Shown in pieces: positions 11,968 to 24,113 of a DNA stretch of 64,000 nucleotides. Source of the stretch: Triops longicaudatus. Taxonomy: Eukaryota; Arthropoda; Branchiopoda; Notostraca; Triopsidae. Position 1 is the first letter of the stretch; the number at the start of each line of letters is the position of its first letter. Where the stretch lies: contig JAGQDJ010000633.1 in assembly GCA_022885665.1 (NCBI GenBank), forward strand, positions 1,302,001-1,366,000, written 5' to 3'. A program made the position numbers and the translations under genes. The notes under the pieces are model-generated. The model ran no database searches and had not been told where the DNA came from. It saw nothing but the letters and a program-made list of their open reading frames with translations.

Positions 11968-14900
11968 CTACTCGAGTGGACAGGAATTCAATAACACGTT
12001 ATTTAGCTTGACCATATCCGTCCAATCCCGGATTTCTCCTCGAATGACGACATTACGAATGCATCCTTTGAAGTTATCCCGAACTCCAAGTGCCCCTTGA
12101 AATGCACCATCTGAAAAAAAATCTCGATGTAAAATTGTGAAAAACCCGACACTTAAGAATTGTCTCACCTGGTATTCCTCCAATATACAAAGGTCGATCG
12201 TGTTTGCCTTCGAATACATTCCCGTTACCCGAAAACCCGTATTGTTCGCTGCGTCCATCTACCTTTAGAGTCAATGCATTCTCCACATAACTAGCTTTCA
12301 CTAAATGCCATCGATTGTCGCAAATATAGTAATTGGAAGGAAAAGTTTGTCGCGCAGAGAACGTCTGGTTGTCTCCCATATCCACAGACAAAACAACCTA
12401 GAATTAACAACCTAAGTTCCTACGTAAAAAAGTTAAGGTTGAAAACCTACATCACCGTTCTCCAAATACAGAGACAAAGCGGGAGAACCTCCCTCATTTG
12501 ATACGCTCAACAGTATTCCAGACTTCTCTGTACTACGAAACTCCAATTCGATGTCCGCCATGGCGCCGACGTGAAAATTATTACCTAAGAAATGCAAAAT
12601 AGATCTTGTGTTTCTCACAAAACTAAGAACCAGTACTGTAAATGGCGTAGGCATCTCCTGCAAAATAAGACCCTCTTTCAACATGGGCGAAACACTGTCC
12701 AACTCGGTGAACAATATTCTTTCCACCAGCTAAGTCGTATTTTCGACCGTTGATGGCTAAATCTTTGAGACAACCTTTCAAGGGCTCATACGCCTATTAA
12801 ATAAAAAATTATTAATGCTATAAGCGAGGTGACGAGGCACGTGCCAAATTTTACCGTATTATCTGCTATTGAAATGCCCGTCTCTGGAAGACCTCCTACG
12901 AATAGTTGGTTATCCATATTGAGACGATTTGGTGCTTTGCCCCGCACTGGCTGCAATTCGTCCACAATAATGGACAGTTTTCGTTTATCCTTAGTGATGG
13001 CTACTTTGTGCCAGTTACCGTCGTTAAGGCCACCGATGGATACCACTTCTTCTTTTCGTCGTCCGCCCAGAGTGGCAATAAGTTTGCCATCACGAAGACT
13101 GACGAGCATAAAATTCATATGTTTTGTCTTATTGAGCTAAACGAAATAAAAAAATTAACACCGACGATTTTACATGTCAAAATGCTTACGTAGTTATAGA
13201 AGAAAATGCCGTTCGGGTAATGAGTGCGAAAGCTGAAGGTAAGGTTGAATTGTGAGTTAAAATCTTTGCGGTTATGCGGAACAACAATATGGCTATGCGG
13301 CGAATCACCAAATTTCACGGCCCTGCCTTCAATAGTATACTGAGGAACCTCACGGCATGATGATGGAGCGTCTTCATTGGCTAGCATCTTGTCCTCAATG
13401 GTCCTAGGTGAGCGTGTTTCGTGGCATCTTCCGATAGCTGCACGATTGAACCGTACAGGCTCGTCAAGTCTCAAAAATTCATTGTTAAATACGGCGTCAA
13501 TGATACACCCGTGGAATCCTACGGTAGTGGGCAACAATTCGAAATGTGGCACGTCAGGTTTGAGCCCACCAAGGTACAAACTGCCCATTTCGGAAGGAAC
13601 ATGGCCCAAGTGTGTCCGAGCTAGTCGCACAGTGCCAATTAGCTCGTCGTCAACAAGGACCTCCACTCTAATTCCACAACGGAACAGATTAACAATAGAT
13701 GATGTTACTTAGTTTTATTGTAAGGCTTTCACTACTTTTTTCCAGAACGAAGGAGAACGACGGTGTGAAACTGCCCGTCGTTATAGCTTTTGGATGACGC
13801 TAAGCTTATAACTTCTCCTGTGGTTCCAGACTTGAATCGGGCGACTAATTTCCCCCCAATCATTGACAGGGCGTAAGATTCGCTGTCTTTGTCCCCTCTT
13901 AACTGTGTAATCAGATTGTATTATGTTACACTGAATAACAGAACTAAGTAATTGAGCTGAGAAATGGTCAATGTTAAAACAATGGCGTCTTACCGCTGAA
14001 TTAACCAAGTTGAATTCTTCGTCATCGTGATCCAAAAGACCACGCTCTTTAGAACTGTCCGGTTCATCTTTGGGGTCCTATTAAAAATTTACACCATTTG
14101 AATGAATTAATAATGCAATGCGGTCTAAAATGTACTGTTCCGAAAGGTGTGGAGAAAAGTATGACGCCGTTAGGACTAAGAGTTTGGAAACTGAGCCCGA
14201 AAGAGCCGTCTTTCTTCCACGACTGTGACTTCAGTTCTATAAAGCCACGGCCATCAAAACCAACTTTCCGTTCGGGCTGTAATAAAAAAGAAATTAGTCC
14301 AAACTAAGTTGAATATTGGTCACTACCTTATCTGGACAAGAAGCTTCCACGCCGTAGTAGCTTTTTTGCAAAGGATTTAATCCCAAAGATACCACTTGCA
14401 AATCTTTCATGCAGCCCCGGTATGCGTCAGGTATGGACTGCAGTAATGGCATAGGCATATGGAAGTCGGGTGGAATGCCCCCTATATACAGCAGAGCAAC
14501 TTCGAGGTTCAGAGTAGGGACAGTAGAATGCGAAGGTGCTCCAGTTAACTCTTCGTCTCCGACTTTAAGCAAGGCTGCAAACATGTGCAAAATTAAAATA
14601 CCCCATTTCTAATGTCGATTACAAGTATACCTGTTTCGATTCGTTTGTAGAATACACGTGAAGCTTCAACTTTAATCCACTGTCCGATGTTGTATTTCTT
14701 CCGACTCTTTAAAGCCAGCTCTTCTCCTAAACGAGGCCCGTACCTTACTTCGTAGTGAAGTTTGCCTTCACTGAGTTCCAAGCTTACATATTGGCCCTAG
14801 GATAGGACAACATTTTTAGCTTATGATTTTGATACCAACGACAAAGAATCGCAGAAACGTACATTAGTCGCATTGACAGCGAGGAATAACAAAGCATTTT

Positions 14901-15947
14901 CGTCAAACGTCTTGAAACTAAGCGTGACACTGTATTGACGTGAGTCATAACGAGGAATTTGCTGCAGTTCCGCGTAGCCGTTACCAGTAAAGTGATAGGA
15001 CGAATCGTCTTTCACTTCTTGAGCACTACAAAATTAACAGAATTACAGTTTAGTTTAGTTCAAGTTTTAAGGACTTCGGCTGTCTTTAGAAACAGAATTA
15101 TATAGATAACTCTTGTGAGAAACTCAGAAGTTACAACTCACCCTTCAATGCAAGCTAAACAGCGTGTGGTTGTTTGGAAATCCCACAAGCCAACCGGTTT
15201 GCCGTCGAGCCAAACTTCGTGCAAACAACCAGACAATCGTTTAGATTTCATGGCAACAGATGCATTGGTCGGCAGGCCTCCCACCCATAAAGTGTCTCGA
15301 ACGTTGTAGTCCAATTTGCTAAACCGGGCTGGGGAAACTCCACTTACAGGGGCACCGTCGGAAGGATTATAATTATCAAGTGGTTTGACAGGTTTGACTG
15401 ACAGCGTTCCGATATTTCCAATTCTGAAAAAATATGAAATAAAATAATAATAATAATTTCGGCTCCGTTTCTGTTAGTGCTTTACCTTTCGGCTTCTATG
15501 CGATACCACTGACTGTCGTCTTGCGGGTCGCCACCGCTAGGCAATTGCTGTGGGTGAGTAATTACTTCCGTACCACCGCCCAAGTCCCACAAGAATCGAA
15601 TGCGCCTATCGATCATCTCAATGGCCATAAACTCAACCTAGGCAAATATTTTTAGTTTTTTATCCTTATTACGGTTCTAGTTTATACTTACATTTGAGGA
15701 CGAGGAGGGCTGCAATCGACACAAATAGGTAAAACATGAACATTAGGACCACGAAACAGATTTCGAAAATACGTTCCAGGACAAGCAAAAAGAATATTAC
15801 TTGAGACGAAGGAAGGTAAAAGAGCATTGCATCCTTCTCTTTTCCGGCAGCATAGGTTAGAACAATAGTATTCATAGTTCCTGGTGTCGCCTCAGGCTTG
15901 TAAGTTCTGACACAGCCCGGTGTTCTGCCGGATAACGACACGCGGAT
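11968..15947 (-). CDS. Laminin alpha LG1-LG5 globular domains
   Basis: Exons 15801-15947, 15692-15709 (18-nt microexon), 15486-15637, 15142-15423 (LG1); 14863-15025, 14631-14796, 14327-14574 (LG2); 14136-14276, 13994-14077, 13736-13902, 13190-13667 (LG3, linker, start of LG4); 12855-13136, 12637-12793 (LG4); 12451-12584, 12169-12397, 11968-12110 (LG5). LG signatures recur: LWVGGLP, LYIGGIPP, LYLGGLKPD, LFVGGLPET, LYIGGIPD, each followed by a disulfide loop (GCLHEV, GCMKDL, GCIIDAV, GCLKDL, GCIRNV). An unstructured linker (RSPRTIEDKMLANEDAP) separates LG3 and LG4, the usual proteolysis-prone spot in laminin alpha chains. Confidence 0.92.
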
Positions 15948-18900
15948 CTACGTTTACGAAAGTAAAGAATATTAAGTGATACGAATCCTAACACTTCGAT
16001 TGACTACTTACGCTTGAAGCAGCCTGACGAGCCTTCAAAATTTTTCCACGTAGCTCGTCTAGTTTAAATCTCACGGTTGTATTTAGCGAACGCAAGTCAA
16101 TCAACCGTTTCTTTAATATGGACGACTGACTGTCTACTTGCTTCATATTCACTCGCGATTCCTCGACTAATAAAAATGCATATATGAATAACTGTATTCC
16201 TGTAAGGATATGTGCTCGAGATGCTCACTAATTTTAGTGATTTTTTTGTGGTCCTTCGACTTTCCATTTTGCAAATTTTGCAACCTCACACGCAAATCCG
16301 TATCAATGAGCGACTGTAGGTCAGCAACTCGCTTTGTTACCGTGGACATCTTGCTGTGCGCGTCGGTCGATGACTCAACAGCTGCTTTCGCTTTCTCTCG
16401 AACTGTCAGAAAAAGGACCGAACGTTAGCTTGTGACCGAGAAACGCGGACAATTTGTGGTTTTACCCTGCGGAAGTTTATCAAGTTGGCTGTTTACTAAA
16501 TCAATTTCATTCCGAATATCGGTCAACTGCTTTTCGACGACTCGCAAATTGGCGTTCTCTCCTTTTAATCGCTCGTTATGGCTATTAACGCTGTATCGTA
16601 AGCGATCAGTATCGCTGTTGTAGCGTTTGCTCGTCTCAAGAGAAAGACGCGCCTTTTCGATGATCGAAGGTTCTCCATCATCGGGATAGATCTTGCATTA
16701 CAAGTACGGGAACGTTAGCTTAAAACATTGATAGCATACACATTCTTACGTCTAAGTAGGCCAAGTTCGCTGCTGTTTTTGCGCTTTTTGCTGCATCTTT
16801 AGCTTCTTGCAGCTCGTCCACTATTTTCTGGTATGCATTTGCAGCTTGCAGAGGCAAGTCAGCCACATCACGGGTTGCATTAAATTGCCTAATAAGGACA
16901 ATGTTCACTTAAATAGCGAAAACAGAAAATTAAAGTGCTTGACTAAGTAATTACTCGAATAATGCGGACGCCTGTCGAGCCAACTGGTTGGCATGAACTT
17001 GAGCTGGGATAACGTGTTTCGTCTTGTATTCTGGTATTAAGCGTGACAAGATACTTTCCTTCTTTTCGCACTCTTGGCTGGCGTTACTCAGCTTTTTCAA
17101 CGTATCGTGTAAGCCCTACATACCTTTTGTGAGGATTCAGTTCAGTAATAAATAAAACACGTTACCTTGTACTCCAGTACCGCCTCCGAAAGAATGAGTG
17201 ATGTGTTCGCATTTGTGCCCACCGCATTTTGAGTTAATAAATTGGCCTTGTCGTGTATGACAGTGATCTCTGTAATGATGCCCACGCCAAGTGGTAAAAT
17301 GCTGTTCATCGAGTTCAGAATTTCTCTCGCCTAAGAATAGAAACCAATCCATCTATGACAAGCCAGAACGAAAAAGCACGCCACAGAAGAAAGATTTACT
17401 TGGTAAGTATTCGTTCTGCTCCGTTCAATGTACGTCATAAGGTCATCCAGTCGAAATTTTAGTCCTTCCAGATTATCACGCACTGCCTCAATAAGCCCGT
17501 TGTCAAATCTCAAGCCTTGGAGCTTAGCCAAAAGCGCTTGAGCTTTCCTATGAAAACAAATGTAGAAACCCATAAATATGTCAGAAGTCAGTCCGGTAAA
17601 TAAGGAAAAGGAGTCCGAGCTTTTCAACTTACTCCAGTTCATATTTGGCTGCCAGTTCTTTGGGTTGCAAATTGATACGCAGAATAAGATTCAGTAGATC
17701 TTCAGCTTCTCTCAATGCTTTGTCGACGTTAATGGAACCCGTTTCTCCAATTGCGTAATTTTTGAAATACGCTACAACGTCTAGTGACCGCAAAGCAGTT
17801 AAAAATCCAAGCATCAATGGTTGTACACTTAAAAGTTTACCTTCGGACAACCGCTTAGCTTGTAACAATTGAGCTTCATAATCCAAAGCGTCGTGACGTA
17901 CTTTGGCAGCCTCGTCGGTGGTTTTACGCGCTTCGTTAGAAAGCTCCGCTGCCTAGAACAATAACGCGTTATAACGAGTACCATAAAAATAATAATCATA
18001 GTAATAATGGTCTTACTCTTTGCCTCGTAAGTTGGGCCAAAGGAATAAGATTCGGTCGGTTAATTAAATCTTGGGCGAGATCTTTGTCTTTTTGGTACTC
18101 GTTGAGGCGATTTCGTAACAAGAGTGTGTCGTTTTCTCGAGCGAGGACCGCTTTCCAAGGAACAGGAACATAATTGCTTACATTCAAGCCCCGCAGCGAA
18201 GCTGTCATAGCATCTATGTCTTGTAGCAAAACGCCTGTACAACCGTCTTCGCAAGCTGTGTGGACGTTACAAGAATGAGAATTAAGCCTCGTACTTGCTA
18301 ATTAAGCTGGAATCGTTAAAAAGAGTAATAGTTTTTAAACTCTCCAGACAGGAGTGTTTCAAGGGTATGAAAACTTATCGCAGTACATGTGCAGCCTTGG
18401 TTGGTAATGACGTGCCTCGGTGCACAAAACGCGCAGTCGCGACCAGTGATGCCAGGTTTGCAATTGCACTGACCCGTGACTTCATCACATTCGTCACTCA
18501 CGCTGCCGTGGGGTTGGCATTGGCAAGGCCGACAAGACCCATCTACGGCCAGGGGGTTCCCATAGTATCCGTAGTCACATCTGCGAAGAATTCTCATAAT
18601 TGAACTTGAACGATACTAACCACATCTTCATTACCGTTCACAGCGGTCACCCCTGTAGCCGGATTGACAAAAGCATTTCGTGGCACCAGACCGTGACAAC
18701 GTGCAATTATTCGCGAAATTTCGCTCCAGACTTGGACACGCGCAAGGTTGGCACGGGCCTTCATCCGGATTGCCATAATAACCTGGCCCACACTGCTCGC
18801 ACTTGGGTCCAGATGTGTTCTCTTTGCATGACTAGAAAGAGTTTGTTGTTAGTCATCGGGCGTCAGGGAGGAAAAACTAGCTAGCTATGGTCATTTTTTG

Positions 18901-21900
18901 GCAATCAATTTGTCTACTTACAAGACAATATCCTGTTTCGAGGTCGCAAACTTGGGAACGACCATTGCACTGGCATGGTTTTGACTCACCCACCAAATCG
19001 ATAATGACAGTGCTGCTTACATAGTCGTTCTTATGCCATCTATAAAAACCGATGCTAGGGTTCTGACAAGAGCTCGAGTTATAGCCCGGAGGGCAATGGC
19101 ACATTTCGATTCCCTTCGCAATTTTCGTAGTGAAGGCAGGGGCGGGTACTGCCAAGTCTAGGCTTACGTTTGTTAAACTATTGCAGCACAATAACAGTCA
19201 TTTAGCTTTAAATACTGTAATCTTGCGAGAATTTACTTGGCGCTATTGCTGTCCATCGAATCGGTCGCACGGATAAGCAAATGCTGGACGTTCTGAAGGG
19301 CAATCATCATCATTTCACGTGATACGCGGGCTTGTGGGTTGTTTTTGATCTTCCAGAAGTGTTCGTGCAACCTTTAAGGACAAGCAAAATACGCAAAAGA
19401 ATAAACAAAGACTAAAACTGAAAATAAATAAAATACGAACTAATGTAGTAACCGACTTTGTAGCTTGCTTCTACCTATTTTTGTCACGTTTTAATTTTTC
19501 TGAAAAACAACTCTTTGCTGTCTGTCAGAAAAAAATGTGCAAAAAGAGGAACTCAAAATAAGGAAGTCGGTTGCTATATATGAGAGTCAAGTGAAATATT
19601 TCGTTGTAAAGATTCGGTTGCCGTCAAAACAGTATTTAATCCTTCACGTGCAAGCTTAGGTTACCTGACTTCGTAATGCCCATTCGGGGAGGACTGGGAA
19701 GGAAAATACTCCAGAATAATCCGCTTATTACCCTGAATCTGCACGAGAGGGTACGTCGCAAGAATATTGTTGGGAAAGAGCGTCTTTCCTCCTTGGCTGT
19801 GTGTCGTAAACCGTAGAAAACCATTGTAGGAGAGCACCTGGGTCACAACACGCGTCATTGTCGTGTTCACTCTTAAAAGTTACCACACTCACTTTTTTCT
19901 TTTCTTTTTTTTTTCTCAAGTAAAAGAGTGCATGCCTGGAAGACTCACCTTATCCTTGAGGAATATGTCTGGCAGCCGCCAATACAGAGGAGTGTCAAAG
20001 AGGTGACTCACACCGATTTTAACGTCTCCAGAGACACCGGGAATAATTCGCAAATTGTTGGTCACATTTAATTGCGTTTGTCCTGCTCCAAGTCTGAGTT
20101 CGCGCTGGCCGGGTAAAGCTAACTATAAAGGCAACGAAAAAGGGAAGCCGCTTTGATCATTTTTTGGGGGTTGCAGTTGTCAGCGAGAAATATGCGTTGA
20201 ATAGAAGCCAAATCTGTCAAGCATGACACTTTAGTGTATCAGGGTGCACACAAATGGCTAAGCGAGTTAAAAAAAAAAATTAGAAAATGAAAGCCAAGCC
20301 AATTAGTCTGCCTCCCTACAGCGCTACGAGCAGCAAGACATTTTTGTACGTCAGAAAAAATGAGTAAGCGTAAAAGATACTAGTATCAAGATTTACATTG
20401 ATATAACATATTTCCTGCGTATTGACTGGAAACTGATTGGCATTTGTGAAAGTCCGACTCTGCAGATGGGGTTCGTCGTATTCTATACGCAGAGCTCGTG
20501 AACCCGCTTCAGTACGCAACTGACAGAAGGAAGAAACAGGAAAAGAAACGAATGAGTATTGCTTTACTTAAGAAAGAAGTGAAACAACTCCTGCGGGAAA
20601 AAAATTGTAAAAGAAAAAAAGAAACGAAACTGGGTCTGTCCTACCTGGGTCCAGATATAGTTGGCCTGAACACATGATGATGTGCGCGTGAAACAGTAAC
20701 ACGGTGTGCAACCCTGTGGATTATCTTGTGCGAGGCCGAACGTTCCTTCTTTGCACTGTTGGCAGGAATTGCCTTCCACGTTTGTCTAGTTATGTACATT
20801 TAAGGACAGAAGGAGAAGTATATATAATTAACACAACTGGATGGCAGTTATTCTAACTCGTTTGGCGTTGTTACCTTGCAGGGACACTGGCCGGTAGGAT
20901 GGCACTGGCACACACCTTGTGCGTTGCAGACCTGCGTGTCCGTCCCGGCGGGGTCACACGCGCACTTTTTGCAAGCCGGAAAGCCGTAATAGCCGAAAGC
21001 ACATTTATCACATACTGGGCCATCGAAGCCTTCTTTACACATACACTGTCCCGTTCTCCCGTCGCATTGACTTGACACGGAACCTTCATTGTGACAATTG
21101 CACGCCTGAAAAGACGGAAAGCGGGAACCTGTTAGAAAAAAGCTGTCGGTGCTTGTTTTGCCATTATTACCTTGCAGCCTTTTTTGGGATCGTAACCCCA
21201 TGTCCCACGAGCACATTTGCCGCAACTGGCTCCTTCGGTAAAGGGAGGACAGATGCACCTTCCCGTGTCAGGATCGCAAACGTGTCCCGGTTTATCGCAA
21301 GGTTCGCAAGCTAGATGAGGTAAATACAAAGTAGGTGAGGTAAATAGAAAATATCAGGCGCTAGAAAAATGGAACTCGTAAATCAACAATGGGGCTTTCA
21401 AGCTTAGGAAAACGCTGAACTAACAAACGATTTCACCAAGCTTGTCTATCTACCCCTTGAGTATATACCCAGCGAAGAACAATAGACAAACGTCCAACGT
21501 GAGCGAAAATGTGAAGTATACGACCACAGATCTTTTTTCACACTTACGCTGACAGCCTGCGTTCGAAAATCCAAAATAGCCTTCCACGCACTGATCGCAA
21601 CGTTGACCTTCCACGCCGGGTTTGCAAACGCAGAGACCCGTTGAGGCATCGCAAGAGCCATTTACCGACCCGAGGGGATCACATTCACATGACTGACAAC
21701 CTTTACGGGACACCAGGTTCCAAAAACCAACCTGATACAAAATAACAGTCATGAAAAGAGTAAGAAGCAAAACTGAAGATAAAGACGAGTAAAAATAAAT
21801 TGAATTCTTCAAATTAATTTTAAAATAAATAAAGAATGTGGTAATGTGACAGAAATACTGAATGTTAGTCGCATGCCAATTTTTCTTTCTTTATGAAACA

Positions 21901-24075
21901 AAAGATAGCTTCACGAGTTATCGGCCAGTAACCTGCGTTGTAGCAAGAAACCTGGTAGAGTAATAGTAACTTACTTGACATTCATCGCACGCTCTGCCAA
22001 CGACATTTGGCTTACATTGGCATTGACCCGTGACGATATCGCACGTTCTCCCTCGAGATCCAAACTCGTTGCAACCACAGCCTGTGTAACATTACAGTGT
22101 TAAACATAAAACCAACTTATAAGGTTTATCATAATGCAAGTTTCATGTTCACTGGCTGAATACCTTACACTTTTTAACACCCTCTAGACGAAAAGTACCT
22201 TCTCGGTTTACCTTTTCGAGCGGTCCAGCCACAAGGGTTTGAACCCATTCAAGAGATCAAGAGTTTGCATGCATCAAGTAAGCAAATAAAGAGTTTCCTA
22301 CTCGCCAAAGAGATACTATACGAGCCGGCCTAATGGCTCTAATAAACTAGCTACCTGACAACCAACGTGCGTACTTGTGTCCCGCAGGCTCTACCATTAA
22401 AAAAAGGGTTGTCTGAAATAAAAAAATAAAGTCGCCAGAAAATGTCTTCCATTCCTTTTTCTCATCTTCCGCCTATGAATTTTTCCTTCATGTTCGACGC
22501 TGTTTCTCATCAACGTCAGTATTAATTAATATTCAGTTGCCACTTTTCTTCTCCCCCCACTCTGCAATAACTACGAAAGTGTTGCGGTTCAGGGCAGAGG
22601 TCAAACCTTACGCCCAAATGATTCGTACACTGTCTCACGTTTCCTCGTTCCTAATCCGAAACCACGCAATGTTTTGCGGGAAACCGGGAAAAAAGCTAAA
22701 TGTTAAGTTTGGGTACAATGATCACGGTAAAAGCACGTCTCAGGTTGTAGGAAGAAAGAAGAGGAGTACTTTCTCGAAGGGTAGTTTTATGTCAAGCGGG
22801 GACAAATTTTTGAGTGATTTACCGCATTCTGACATGCATCACTATAACGTAATATTACACTTTACATAGCGCAACGGCTTGTTACATTCCTTTAAGAGCT
22901 GCACAAAGGCAGTGATTCTATTTTTTCAAAAGAAAATTTTCTTATGAGGGTTCTACCTTGAGTCAGCCCCTTCCATGTCTGGTATTCTTTGGTGTATTTA
23001 TTTTGATTTCGATGAGAACCTGGGGTTCGGGACTTAGAATACGAAACCCTCCCCGTGTGCACTACACTACTGTCATAAGCAGTCGCGTTTTTTCGCGAAG
23101 TATTCCTTGACTTAAGGGGCGGTCCCATTCGTTGCGCACAGTTTTCCGGCGCCAAAGCCCATAAAATAAAGACTGTGATACATGTAATTTGCCACTTCAT
23201 GACTTGATTTCCTTGGCGCGGAATTTGACATCACAATATGAAAAAAAGTGTCACTACAATTTCAGGGATTTGAGCGGTCTCATAAATCCGTGTCGAGTGC
23301 TCCACCCCGTATGTCAAAGCATACTGCAGAAACCTTTGGTTGTCACAACACTAACGCAACAAGCAACATACGAGTTGCGGTTTTACATACGCATCAACCT
23401 CAGCTTCCTGGAGCTGGAAGCCAACTAAACTAGTCTTCGACGTAAGCAACACGGTATATGGAACCTCGTGCACAGTGCTAACGGGCTTTGCCCCGCGATG
23501 TAACGTGTGTTACACCACGATTCTCATTTGCTTGGGAAGGATTTTTGACTTGCTAGAAAAAGGGGCTCGAATGAAACTTAAAGTGTAAAAAAATATACTG
23601 GCATACCTGCATAAAGCGTTCTTTTACGAAGGAAGTAAGATTAGAGCTCGCTTAATAGCGTGACTAGTGCACACAATGAGGCAAAAAAGACAACCAGTGT
23701 TCCGTTTCAATATAAACACTATGAAAAAAAGGAAAACGGAGATATTACAACCCTGGATTTTTTTAAATATTATTTTTCTGCATTATGCTAGACCAATTAA
23801 AGGTCTCGCAATTAGAACACAACTTGTATGACAAATAAATATGCATAAAAGCAAGAAAAAGTTTGCTTCTAGTGTATACATTTTATGACGATAAAAGAAA
23901 CTATCACTAGGAAATTGCATACGATGGCATTAAGACAAATGTTTTACCAGAAGCTGTAAACATCCCACACAACTCGGTTGCTAAACGTTGAATAATGGAC
24001 AGAATTTTTTTCCGCCCTCAGCTTTATCCCTTTAATCAATGGCGCTGGACTACTGTCTTCCCAACCTCCTACACT

Positions 24076-24113
<38 letters not shown>

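Noticed and set aside
12829..13712. Several plus-strand ORFs (12829-13140, 13377-13712 and similar) opposite laminin LG exons.
   Set aside because: They are antisense to well-conserved LG coding exons and have no features of their own.
22537..22869. 110-codon plus-strand ORF in the 7-kb laminin intron.
   Set aside because: No domain, signal peptide, splice partner or poly(A) signal; composition like the surrounding intron.
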